Assembly: GCA_963640395.1 (NCBI GenBank)
Contig: CAVHZH010000078.1
Span: 1-11,326, forward strand
Source of the DNA: W0P33-017 sp963640395
Lineage (GTDB): Bacteria; Bacillota; Clostridia; Lachnospirales; Lachnospiraceae
Direction of reading: 5' to 3'
DNA: 11,326 nucleotides
Shown here: positions 1 to 6,552 of the stretch, in pieces
How positions within the stretch are numbered: the first letter of the stretch is position 1
Layout: each line of letters starts with the position of its first letter
Program-made: the position numbers and the translations under genes
Notes under the pieces: model-generated
What the model was told of the DNA's origin: nothing
The model's database searches: none
Seen by the model: the letters and a program-made list of their open reading frames with translations, nothing else

Positions 1-25
1 CTGCTTCGCAGCGCAAATCCGGCGC

Positions 26-51
26 GGGAAACGCTTTAATCAGCGTTTCCC
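26..51. repeat. Inverted repeat upstream of the malic enzyme gene
   Basis: Two perfect 10-base arms (26-35 and 42-51, GGGAAACGCT and its complement) flank a 6-base loop. No T-run follows on either strand, so it does not look like an intrinsic terminator. A second small hairpin (CTGC/GCAG, 1-11) is cut by the window edge. The arm style (GGAAA...TTTCC, 6-base loop, adjacent TAATA) resembles the inverted repeat at 11272-11305, which suggests a dispersed repeat family. That is inference from two examples only. Confidence 0.5.
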
Positions 52-93
52 TAATACATCGCACGAACACTTTACAGAGCAAGGAGTAGGATC

Positions 94-1245
94 ATGGATC
101 AGAAAGAAAAAGCCATCCGGCTGCATAGAGAATGGAACGGTAAACTCGTAACGGCTTCAAAGGCTCCCGTCAAGGACCGCGAAGCACTGGCAATCGCTTA
201 CACCCCCGGTGTCGCTGAACCCTGCAAAATCATTGCCGAGCATCCCGAGGAGGTATACAACTACACGATCAAAGCCAACACCGTAGCAGTTGTTTCCGAC
301 GGAAGTGCGGTACTCGGTCTCGGAAATATCGGCGCACTTGCCGCCACGCCTGTCATGGAGGGAAAATGCGTGCTGTTCAAGGAATTCGGTGATGTGAACG
401 CTGTGCCGATCTGTCTCGACACGCAGGACACCGAGGAGATCATCCAGACTGTAAAAAATATCGCCCCCTGCTTTGGCGGCATTAACTTAGAGGACATTTC
501 CGCTCCCCGCTGCTTTGAGATCGAGGAGCGTTTAAAGGAGATGCTCGACATCCCGGTATTCCACGATGACCAGCACGGTACGGCAATCGTCGTTCTCGCA
601 GGTATCATCAACGGACTGCGTGTAACAGGCAAGAAAAAAGAGGACTGCAAGGTCGTTGTGAACGGTGCCGGTTCTGCCGGTGTCGCGATCACCAAGCTCC
701 TGCTGACCTATGGTTTTACAAACGTGACCATGTGTGACAAGGAAGGTATCATCGGTCCCGATTATCCGAATCTGAACTGGATGCAGAAGGAAATGACCAA
801 GGTCACCAATTTAAGCCATGCGACCGGCACACTGGCTGACGCATTGAAGGGCGCAGACATTTTTGTCGGTGTCTCAGCACCCGGCATCGTATCGGCAGAG
901 ATGGTCGCATCGATGAATCACGATTCGATCCTATTTGCAATGGCAAACCCTGTTCCTGAAATCATGCCGGATGTTGCCCGCGCTGCAGGTGCGCGCATCG
1001 TCGGAACCGGACGCAGTGATTTCCCGAATCAGGTCAACAACGTCGTAGCATTCCCCGGAATTTTCCGCGGAGCACTCGAAGGACATGCCAGACAGATCAC
1101 TGAGGAGATGAAGCTCGCCGCCGCAGAAGCGATCGCGGGACTCGTATCCGACGAGGAATTGAACGATGAGTTTATCATGCCGGAGGCATTTGATCCCCGT
1201 GTCGCAGACGTTGTCAGCAAGGCTGTCCGCGACCACATCCACTAA
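94..1245 (+). CDS. Malic enzyme (NAD(P)-dependent, oxaloacetate-decarboxylating), short bacterial type
   Basis: Cytosolic enzyme that oxidatively decarboxylates L-malate to pyruvate and CO2 with reduction of NAD(P), linking C4 acids to pyruvate. The 383-residue length fits the short bacterial malic enzymes. Visible motifs are YTPGVAEPC with the catalytic Tyr36, Lys91 in MEGKCVLF, the metal ligands E133-D134 (NLEDISAP) and D158-D159 (FHDDQHGT), the dinucleotide-binding GAGSAG at 191-196, and the C-terminal NPVPEI and NNVVAFPGIFRGAL blocks. Asp215 ends the second Rossmann strand (MCDKEG), which mildly favours NAD, but cofactor choice is not settled by sequence. The start ATG is supported by AAGGAG at 81-86, seven bases upstream. 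No clear promoter is visible in the first 93 bases. It is the first gene of a three-gene plus-strand group; the next gene starts 32 bases after its stop. Confidence 0.96.
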   Translation: MDQKEKAIRLHREWNGKLVTASKAPVKDREALAIAYTPGVAEPCKIIAEHPEEVYNYTIKANTVAVVSDGSAVLGLGNIGALAATPVMEGKCVLFKEFGDVNAVPICLDTQDTEEIIQTVKNIAPCFGGINLEDISAPRCFEIEERLKEMLDIPVFHDDQHGTAIVVLAGIINGLRVTGKKKEDCKVVVNGAGSAGVAITKLLLTYGFTNVTMCDKEGIIGPDYPNLNWMQKEMTKVTNLSHATGTLADALKGADIFVGVSAPGIVSAEMVASMNHDSILFAMANPVPEIMPDVARAAGARIVGTGRSDFPNQVNNVVAFPGIFRGALEGHARQITEEMKLAAAEAIAGLVSDEELNDEFIMPEAFDPRVADVVSKAVRDHIH

Positions 1246-1277
1246 TCCACAGATCTGATATTTTGGGATGCACTCAT

Positions 1278-2234
1278 ATGAAACCGGACACAACCTCTGA
1301 CATGCAGCACCCGGACTGGCTTGGCAAGCCCTACTACAGTCTGGACTGCTATCTCAAACAGAGCTTTGGCGAAAAGATCTATCGCCTGTCACTCGATGGC
1401 GGCTTTTCCTGCCCCAACCGCGATGGCACGCTTGGGACAAGAGGCTGTAGCTTTTGCAGTGCGGGAGGCTCAGGCGATTTTGCCGCCGACCGCAGCCGCT
1501 CCGTCACAGAGCAGCTCGCAGAAGCAAAAAGCCGTATCGCCGCCAAGACAAACGCCAGACATTTTATTGCCTATTTTCAGGCATATACAAACACCTACGC
1601 AGATATCTCCTATCTGCGTACTGTTTTTTCGAAAGCCTTGCAGCCGGAGGAGATCGTCGCACTCTCGATCGCTACCCGCGTGGACTGTCTGCCCGAGGAA
1701 GTCCTGCACCTGTTATGTAAGCTGCGCGATACATTTCACAAACCGGTCTGGGTCGAGCTGGGTGTACAGAGTACCTTTGACGCATCCCTGCACCGGATCC
1801 GCAGCGGATTCACGTATGCAGACTGCGAGCAGGCAATTTTGCAGCTGCATAAATACGACATTCCTGTCATCGCCCACCTGATCCTTGGACTGCCGGGCGA
1901 GACACAGGCGCAGATGCAGCAATCCATTGCACGCATCTGTGCACTTCCGGTCACGGGGCTCAAATTGCAGCTATTACACATTCTGGATGGCACGGATCTG
2001 GCAGCCGCATATCGGTCGGCACCATTTCCGGTATTCTCCGAGGAGGAATACTGTCAGTTTATCGTGACATGCATCGAACACATTCCGCCTCATATCGTGC
2101 TGCACCGGATCACCGGGGACGGTCCGAAACGACTGCTCCTTGCACCACTGTGGAGCGGCAACAAGAAACACGTACTCAACCGCATCCATGCCATCTTCCG
2201 CGAGCGGAACACGTGGCAGGGAAAACTATTATAA
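1278..2234 (+). CDS. TIGR01212/YhcC-family radical SAM protein
   Basis: A 318-residue radical SAM protein of the family that includes Escherichia coli YhcC; its substrate is not established. The cluster-binding cysteines are C45, C57 and C60 in CPNRDGTLGTRGCSFC, giving the expanded Cx11Cx2C spacing typical of this family instead of CxxxCxxC. Further family features are YYSLDCYLKQSFGEKIYRLS at the N-terminus, ATRVDCLP, VWVELGVQS and HLILGLPGET in the SAM-binding barrel, and the C-terminal HRITGDGPKRLLLAPLW. I chose ATG 1278, with GGGA about nine bases upstream; an in-frame TTG at 1263 would add five residues but has no ribosome binding site. It sits between the malic enzyme and the DUF4364 gene (19 bases downstream), probably co-transcribed. 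A direct role with malic enzyme is not implied. Confidence 0.93.
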   Translation: MKPDTTSDMQHPDWLGKPYYSLDCYLKQSFGEKIYRLSLDGGFSCPNRDGTLGTRGCSFCSAGGSGDFAADRSRSVTEQLAEAKSRIAAKTNARHFIAYFQAYTNTYADISYLRTVFSKALQPEEIVALSIATRVDCLPEEVLHLLCKLRDTFHKPVWVELGVQSTFDASLHRIRSGFTYADCEQAILQLHKYDIPVIAHLILGLPGETQAQMQQSIARICALPVTGLKLQLLHILDGTDLAAAYRSAPFPVFSEEEYCQFIVTCIEHIPPHIVLHRITGDGPKRLLLAPLWSGNKKHVLNRIHAIFRERNTWQGKLL

Positions 2235-2253
2235 TAGAAAGAGGGAATCAGAT

Positions 2254-2769
2254 ATGGCAGAACCGTTGACAACTTACAAATTGATGATTCTCGCATTGCT
2301 GGAGCGCTCCGAGGCACCGCTCTCCGGTCCCCAGCTCTGCGACTTCTTTTTAGAGAAAGAATATACCAACTACTTTACTGTGCAGGAGGCTCTTCACGAG
2401 CTGGACGAAAGCGCCTTTATCAAAAAGGAGTCAACCCACAACAACACCCGCTATTCGATCACACCTGCCGGTACGCAGACACTGTCCTTTTTTCAGGATA
2501 AGCTCTCCTCCGGTATTTATTCCGATATCTATGAATATCTGAATGCCAACCGGCTCGTGATACGCGAGGCCGCTTCGGTTCTCGCGGACTACTATAAGTC
2601 ACCCGGCGATCAGTTCGCGGTGCGCTGTCAGCTCAAGGAGCGCGGGCACTCGCGTATCGACCTGACGATCACCGTACCGAATGAGGAGCTCGCGGTGGCG
2701 ATCTGTGACAACTGGAAGCAGCAGAGCGAGCATGTCTACGAATACCTGATGGATCTGCTCGTAAAATAA
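2254..2769 (+). CDS. DUF4364 family winged-helix protein
   Basis: A 171-residue protein that I recognise as DUF4364, a family common in clostridia with no established function. The first ~75 residues read as a winged helix-turn-helix: helices around TTYKLMILALLE and SGPQLCDFFLEKEYTN, then a recognition-helix-like segment (FTVQEALHELDESAFIKKE) and a wing ending RYSITPAGTQTLSFF, as in PadR/MarR-like regulators. The remainder carries an alpha/beta segment (QFAVRCQLKERGHSRIDLTITVP) of unknown role. The start is ATG 2254, with GAGGG at 2241-2245; the reading frame is open further upstream to 2140 but that part overlaps the radical SAM gene and lacks a binding site. It is the last gene before the shared terminator. 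Sequence-specific DNA binding is inferred from the fold only. Confidence 0.88.
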   Translation: MAEPLTTYKLMILALLERSEAPLSGPQLCDFFLEKEYTNYFTVQEALHELDESAFIKKESTHNNTRYSITPAGTQTLSFFQDKLSSGIYSDIYEYLNANRLVIREAASVLADYYKSPGDQFAVRCQLKERGHSRIDLTITVPNEELAVAICDNWKQQSEHVYEYLMDLLVK

Positions 2770-2778
2770 AATGGTGAC

Positions 2779-2815
2779 AAAAAATCCTGTCCACGTTTCG
2801 GTGGACAGGATTTTT
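2779..2815. terminator. Bidirectional intrinsic terminator between convergent operons
   Basis: A perfect stem of about 15 base pairs (core ATCCTGTCCAC at 2784-2794 and its complement at 2801-2811) encloses a 6-base loop (GTTTCG). It is bordered by A-runs on the left and T-runs on the right, so each strand reads hairpin followed by U-tract. It lies 9 bases after the DUF4364 stop and 32 bases after the lactonase stop on the opposite strand, and probably ends both transcripts. Confidence 0.93.
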
Positions 2816-2847
2816 ATGCATCTGCAAAATTTTTTAATAGTTGATCG

Positions 2848-3906
2848 CTACTGTAATTTGTGAATCGCAACACAGTTGGGCTTAGCGACATGCAGCGGTT
2901 TGCCCTGCATCAGAAAATAGTGCTCCTCATAATTCATTTTGAATATGCAGATCTCATCATTCTCGTGGTTGAGCGTCATGAAGTGCTCGTTATCGGGGAA
3001 TACGCGCACTGCCTTCGGGAATTCACCGCTGATCTTGCTGTTGCAGTTCAAGGTCAGCATACCGGTCTCCTGATCAATGTCATATATGACTGCGGAATTG
3101 ACACCGGCATTGACAACATACAGGTGCTTTCCGTCCGGGGAGATCGTCATCGCAGTCGCACTGCAGATGTCGTCGTCCTTTTTATCTGTCGTCGTGATCT
3201 CCTGCAGGAAATGAAATTCCGGCTCACCGTCACGCTCCTCATAGCTGTAGACATTGACACAGTTGAGCAGCTCACACAATACATATGCAAAGCGTCCGTC
3301 ATCGGAAAAACGCATACTCTTGGGCGCAGAATCGATCTGACAACGCAGGATATCCGTATTGTGGATCTTTCCTAGCTCCACATCCATATGATACAGCTTT
3401 ACCTGATCCAGACCGCCGTCTACTGCGCATACATATCTCTGATCGGGCGTAAAACGCACACAATTCACATGTGGGCGGGAACTCCTCTCCGCGATGCAGC
3501 GACCCATTCCCTTGTGGAATACACCGTCTGCGATCCCGACGATCGTTCCCTCTACCGGATCAAGCTGCATCAGGGATACGCGCCCGTCGTGATAGCCGCC
3601 GACTAACAGATAACGATCATCCTTTGATATATCCAGAAAACAGCCTCTCATACCGCCAATCCACGCCTTATTGATCGGTTCGAGATCTCCGTCCGGGAGA
3701 ATGCGAAACGATTGCACGCCCTCATCCGCGATCGAGTACAAAAACCTGCCGCTGTTGGACACAGTCAGATAAGATGCATTGTTGATCGGAAAGACCTTAC
3801 GCTCCACCATCGTCCCTGTTCCGCCGTCCAGATCATATAAATGAATACCAATACTGTTCTCGTGGGTATAGGTACCCACATATGCTACATACTTGTCCTT
3901 ACTCAT
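2848..3906 (-). CDS. Lactonase family beta-propeller protein (6-phosphogluconolactonase-like)
   Basis: A 352-residue protein of the seven-bladed beta-propeller lactonase family (PF10282, E. coli Pgl/YbhE type), without a signal peptide and so likely cytoplasmic. Repeated blade signatures are visible: ASYLTVSNSGRFLYSI, GCFLDISKDDRYLLVGG, HVNCVRFTPDQRYVCAVD, PKSMRFSDDGRFAYVL, ATAMTISPDGKHLYVVN and PKAVRVFPDNEHFMTLN. The family block RPHVN (144-148) followed by VDGGLDQVKLY (162-172) is present. Known members hydrolyse 6-phosphogluconolactone, but many homologues are uncharacterised, so the substrate here is open. I chose ATG 3906, which has AAAGGAAG about nine bases upstream; the frame is open to 4020 but that extension lies wholly inside the upstream gene. 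The start overlaps the upstream U32 gene by 8 bases, indicating translational coupling. It is the last gene of the long minus-strand operon. Confidence 0.9.
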   Translation of the reverse strand: MSKDKYVAYVGTYTHENSIGIHLYDLDGGTGTMVERKVFPINNASYLTVSNSGRFLYSIADEGVQSFRILPDGDLEPINKAWIGGMRGCFLDISKDDRYLLVGGYHDGRVSLMQLDPVEGTIVGIADGVFHKGMGRCIAERSSRPHVNCVRFTPDQRYVCAVDGGLDQVKLYHMDVELGKIHNTDILRCQIDSAPKSMRFSDDGRFAYVLCELLNCVNVYSYEERDGEPEFHFLQEITTTDKKDDDICSATAMTISPDGKHLYVVNAGVNSAVIYDIDQETGMLTLNCNSKISGEFPKAVRVFPDNEHFMTLNHENDEICIFKMNYEEHYFLMQGKPLHVAKPNCVAIHKLQ

Positions 3907-5137
3907 GGCTCTCTGCTTCCTTTCTCCGTAAGATATCATAGGTGTCAAGCGGGCAGCCCAGATCGATCCAGAGCTTTTGCTTCGGATGCGGTGCGCTCGT
4001 CTGATCTTTTCCATCCTCATCTACGATCCTCTGTACCACAACCTCCAGATTATCTCCGTTCGGTTTCATGACCTCGATCTGCTCTCCGACCGAGAATTTA
4101 TTTCTCTGTTCGATCGCATACAGACCTGCTTTATTTTGTATCCCGACAACACCGAGATAGGTATATTCCCTGACATAGGTATTACTGTCATAGATCTGCG
4201 CTTCCTCAGAAGGCTTGCCGAAAAAGAAGCCTGTCGTAAACTGCCGGTAGGTACAGTTGGATATCTGGTCTAAATACCACGGCATATGCGCGCGGTACAA
4301 TTCCGGCGACTGTAAATAGTCATCGATCGCCCGGCGATAGGTGCGGGCAACTGTGGCTACATACAATGCTGTTTTCATTCTACCCTCTATTTTGAAACTG
4401 TCAATACCCGCTTCGATCAATTCCGGAATATATTCGATCATGCACAGATCCTTTGAGTTAAAAATATAGGTGCCGCGCTCATTTTCATAAACCGGAAGAT
4501 ATTCTCCGGGGCGGCTCTCCTCCATGACTGCATATTTCCAGCGGCAGGGATGGGTACATGCGCCCTGATTGGCATCGCGCCCGGTAAAATAATTAGACAG
4601 CAGACACCTGCCGGAATAGGAAATGCACATCGCGCCGTGAATAAATGTCTCTATTTCGAGATCATCCGGTATATTGGCACGGATCTCCCGGATCTCCTGC
4701 AAGGACAGCTCCCGCGCCGATACAACGCGCTTTGCGCCCTGCTGCTGCCAGAAACGGTAGGTGCCGTAGTTTGTATTATTCGCCTGTGTGCTCACATGCA
4801 GCTCCATGCCGGGCAACACCTCACGGGCGATCATAAACACACCGGGATCTGAAATGATCAGCGCATCCGGTGCAACTGCAGCAAGCTCTTCAAAATAAGT
4901 GCGCACACCCGCAAGATCACCGTTATGTGCAAGAATATTCGCAGTCACATATACCTTGACGCCGTGTGCATGCGCGAACTCCACGCCCTCTGCCATCTCC
5001 TCGAGTGTAAAATTTTTTGCCTTTGCGCGCAGCCCGAACACTTCGCCGCCAATATAGACCGCATCCGCGCCAAAAATGACTGCCACCTTTAATACTTCCA
5101 GACTGCTCGCCGGGACGAGAAGCTCAGGTACTCTCAT
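3899..5137 (-). CDS. trhP: U32 family protein, probable tRNA U34 5-hydroxylation protein TrhP
   Basis: A 412-residue peptidase-U32-family protein. The U32 signature is intact (ETFIHGAMCISYSGRCLLS, residues 163-181), with cysteines C171, C178, C194 and C198 that fit iron-sulfur ligation, followed by the conserved LCMIEYIPELIEAGIDSFKI and EGRMKTALYV block (231-260). In E. coli and Bacillus, TrhP proteins form 5-hydroxyuridine at tRNA position 34 in a prephenate-dependent reaction; true peptidase activity is doubtful for this group. U32 paralogues also include RlhA (23S rRNA), so family alone is not decisive. Assignment to TrhP rests largely on the immediately upstream trmR gene, whose product uses 5-hydroxyuridine. 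Start and upstream stop overlap as ATGA, with AGGAG nine bases before the ATG. B. subtilis has two adjacent U32 genes here; only one is present in this window. Confidence 0.88.
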   Translation of the reverse strand: MRVPELLVPASSLEVLKVAVIFGADAVYIGGEVFGLRAKAKNFTLEEMAEGVEFAHAHGVKVYVTANILAHNGDLAGVRTYFEELAAVAPDALIISDPGVFMIAREVLPGMELHVSTQANNTNYGTYRFWQQQGAKRVVSARELSLQEIREIRANIPDDLEIETFIHGAMCISYSGRCLLSNYFTGRDANQGACTHPCRWKYAVMEESRPGEYLPVYENERGTYIFNSKDLCMIEYIPELIEAGIDSFKIEGRMKTALYVATVARTYRRAIDDYLQSPELYRAHMPWYLDQISNCTYRQFTTGFFFGKPSEEAQIYDSNTYVREYTYLGVVGIQNKAGLYAIEQRNKFSVGEQIEVMKPNGDNLEVVVQRIVDEDGKDQTSAPHPKQKLWIDLGCPLDTYDILRRKEAESHE

Positions 5138-5799
5138 GTCTCATTTCTCCTATTTTTCACGCTGACCGCTGCGCCGTCGCCAACGGGCAGTACGGCAGTC
5201 GTCAGCTGCTCGTGATGCTTGAGCGTGTACAGATACTCGCGCATCCGCTTGTGGATCGTGCGGTTGCGCCGCGTCACCGCATAGCGGGACTCGATGATCT
5301 CACCGTCAAACAGTACGTTATCCGTCACCAGTATGCCGTCCTGCTCCAGCAGCTCTAGCGCCGCCGGAAGCAGCGCCGGATACTGACCCTTTGCCGCATC
5401 CATAAAGATCCAGTCAAAATGCCTGCCCTCAGCCAGAAGCTGCGGCAGTATCTCTCCGGCATCGCCCTCAAGGAGCGTGATCTGCTCCTGTCTGCCCGCG
5501 CGCAAAAAATTATTCCGTGCGACGGGTATCCGCGGCTGCCAGTTCTCGATCGTTGTGATCTGACAGTCAGCCGGATTCCACTGTGCCATGAGCAATGCCG
5601 AAAATCCGACCGCACAGCCGACCTCTAAGATGCGCTCCGGCTGTCTGAGTGCCAGCAGAAATTTTAAAAATCCCTGCATGTCCTTGCGGATGATCGGTAC
5701 ATCCTCCGCAAGCGCCTCCTGCTCGATCGTATCCAACAGCTCGCCATTGCTGCTCTCCAGCGCGTTGAGATACGTCAGTAACCGTTCATCCAATATCAT
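5134..5799 (-). CDS. trmR: tRNA 5-hydroxyuridine O-methyltransferase TrmR (YrrM-like)
   Basis: A 221-residue class I SAM-dependent, metal-dependent O-methyltransferase of the COMT/CCoAOMT-like family (PF01596). Motif I is ILEVGCAVGFSALLMA (57-72), the ribose-binding acid is E85 in TIEN, and the metal-binding residues are D134 (MDAAKGQY) and D160-N161 (TDNVLFDG). B. subtilis TrmR (YrrM, similar length) methylates 5-hydroxyuridine at tRNA position 34 to 5-methoxyuridine. Placement directly between an MltG-like gene and a U32 gene reproduces the yrrL-yrrM-yrrN/O order, which supports TrmR over other small-molecule O-methyltransferases. Both ends overlap neighbours by four bases (ATGA), so the three genes are likely translationally coupled. 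GGAGG lies about ten bases before the start. Confidence 0.87.
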   Translation of the reverse strand: MILDERLLTYLNALESSNGELLDTIEQEALAEDVPIIRKDMQGFLKFLLALRQPERILEVGCAVGFSALLMAQWNPADCQITTIENWQPRIPVARNNFLRAGRQEQITLLEGDAGEILPQLLAEGRHFDWIFMDAAKGQYPALLPAALELLEQDGILVTDNVLFDGEIIESRYAVTRRNRTIHKRMREYLYTLKHHEQLTTAVLPVGDGAAVSVKNRRNET

Positions 5800-6170
5800 G
5801 TCTGTTCTTCCTCCGCAGGCTCCTCCGGTGTCATCCCCGCCATCAGCTCTGCCGGTGTCATCGAGGGACTCAGCGTATAGACACCCGGTACCGGCTTGTA
5901 GCCGTAGAGCTTTTCCTGCAGGAAAAACAGCCGGCTGTCACGCACGAGATGCTTTTCCTCCAAAAGCTCCGCCAGATCCTTTTCGTCCATATCCCCGGTA
6001 ATCTGCACGAGCACATCCGTGTGATCGCTCTCCGATACCGCAGGCTCCGTGTAAACGCGATAGCCGAAATCATAGCACTGGATACCGAGGCGGTACAGCC
6101 CGCATACGACTAGCACGCCCAGCAATACGCTAATGCTGATACCGAGCACCCGCAATACTACTTTGGTCAT
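5796..6170 (-). CDS. Short MltG/YceG-like membrane protein lacking the catalytic domain
   Basis: A 124-residue protein with a short cytoplasmic N-terminus, one hydrophobic segment (about residues 8-26) and an external domain of about 95 residues. That domain matches the N-terminal LysM-like subdomain of endolytic transglycosylase MltG: VLVQITGDMDEKDLAELLEEKHLVRDSRLFF arranged as the usual 'ia..L....lI.....F' pattern, then VPGVYTLSPSMTPAELMAGM matching the family's 'aGtY.l..gms..eil..l'. Full MltG is about 330-370 residues with the catalytic glutamate in a C-terminal YceG domain; that domain is absent. The gene ends in a Glu-rich tail and its stop overlaps the trmR start, so nothing suggests a recent frameshift. 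It has an excellent AAGGAGG (6176-6182) five bases before the ATG. Its position is that of mltG (yrrL) in Bacillus. Function unknown; a cell-wall regulatory or scaffold role is inference. Confidence 0.8.
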   Translation of the reverse strand: MTKVVLRVLGISISVLLGVLVVCGLYRLGIQCYDFGYRVYTEPAVSESDHTDVLVQITGDMDEKDLAELLEEKHLVRDSRLFFLQEKLYGYKPVPGVYTLSPSMTPAELMAGMTPEEPAEEEQT

Positions 6171-6185
6171 AACAACCTCCTTCTG

Positions 6186-6545
6186 TCACGACTGCAGAAA
6201 TCCCGTATCAAAATCCAGATTCTGCATGATCGTCCAGTTCACCTGCTGGAACATCCGGCAAAGCGCCAGCTCCGCCGCTAAAAATTCCTGCACGTAAGGA
6301 TTTTCCCTCAGCTTTGCATAGTGTTCCTCCACACTGTCGATCTGTTCAAAAAGCTGCGGTGTCCCACTGCTTTGCAGAGCATACCAGTTGCCGCGGAATT
6401 CATCGATCCGCTGCTGCAGACCGGAAAACTCGGCTACCTTCGCCTCTGCCCGCTTGAAACGGATATATTCCTTACTGTTTTTCATTTCTGCTACAAGCTG
6501 TTCGAGGGCAGTACCCAGCCGCTCATTTTTCTCATCTGTCAGCAT
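6186..6545 (-). CDS. YlbF family regulator (Com_YlbF/DUF964)
   Basis: A 119-residue, mostly helical soluble protein of the YlbF/YmcA family. Family features are the N-terminal helix with KNSKEYIRFKRAEAKV, then FSGLQQRIDEFR, and the C-terminal NPYVQEFLAAELALCRMFQQ helix. In B. subtilis, YlbF, YmcA and YaaT form the Y-complex that binds RNase Y and affects mRNA maturation, competence and sporulation. I cannot tell which paralogue this represents. It starts 7 bases after the RNase J stop, and its only good binding site (GGAGG, 6558-6562, 12 bases before the ATG) lies inside the final codons of the RNase J gene, which ties translation of the two together. The MltG-like gene begins 15 bases downstream. 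Confidence 0.85.
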   Translation of the reverse strand: MLTDEKNERLGTALEQLVAEMKNSKEYIRFKRAEAKVAEFSGLQQRIDEFRGNWYALQSSGTPQLFEQIDSVEEHYAKLRENPYVQEFLAAELALCRMFQQVNWTIMQNLDFDTGFLQS

Positions 6546-6552
6546 AAAGCCA

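Noticed and set aside
26..51. Inverted repeat as a terminator of an upstream gene
   Set aside because: No T-run follows the stem on either strand.
2140..2253. N-terminal extension of the DUF4364 protein
   Set aside because: Overlaps the end of the radical SAM gene in another frame; ATG 2254 is preceded by GAGGG and begins the conserved domain.
2860..3375. 171-residue plus-strand frame opposite the lactonase gene
   Set aside because: Antisense to a clear beta-propeller gene and beyond the terminator of the plus-strand operon, with no promoter or binding site.
3907..4020. N-terminal extension of the lactonase by 38 residues
   Set aside because: Falls entirely inside the U32 coding region and is Arg/Ser-rich; the internal ATG at 3906 has a good binding site and begins the propeller fold.
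5796..6170. Short MltG-like gene as a frameshifted pseudogene
   Set aside because: No continuation of the YceG domain in other frames; the trmR start directly overlaps the stop, so there is no room for a lost catalytic part.
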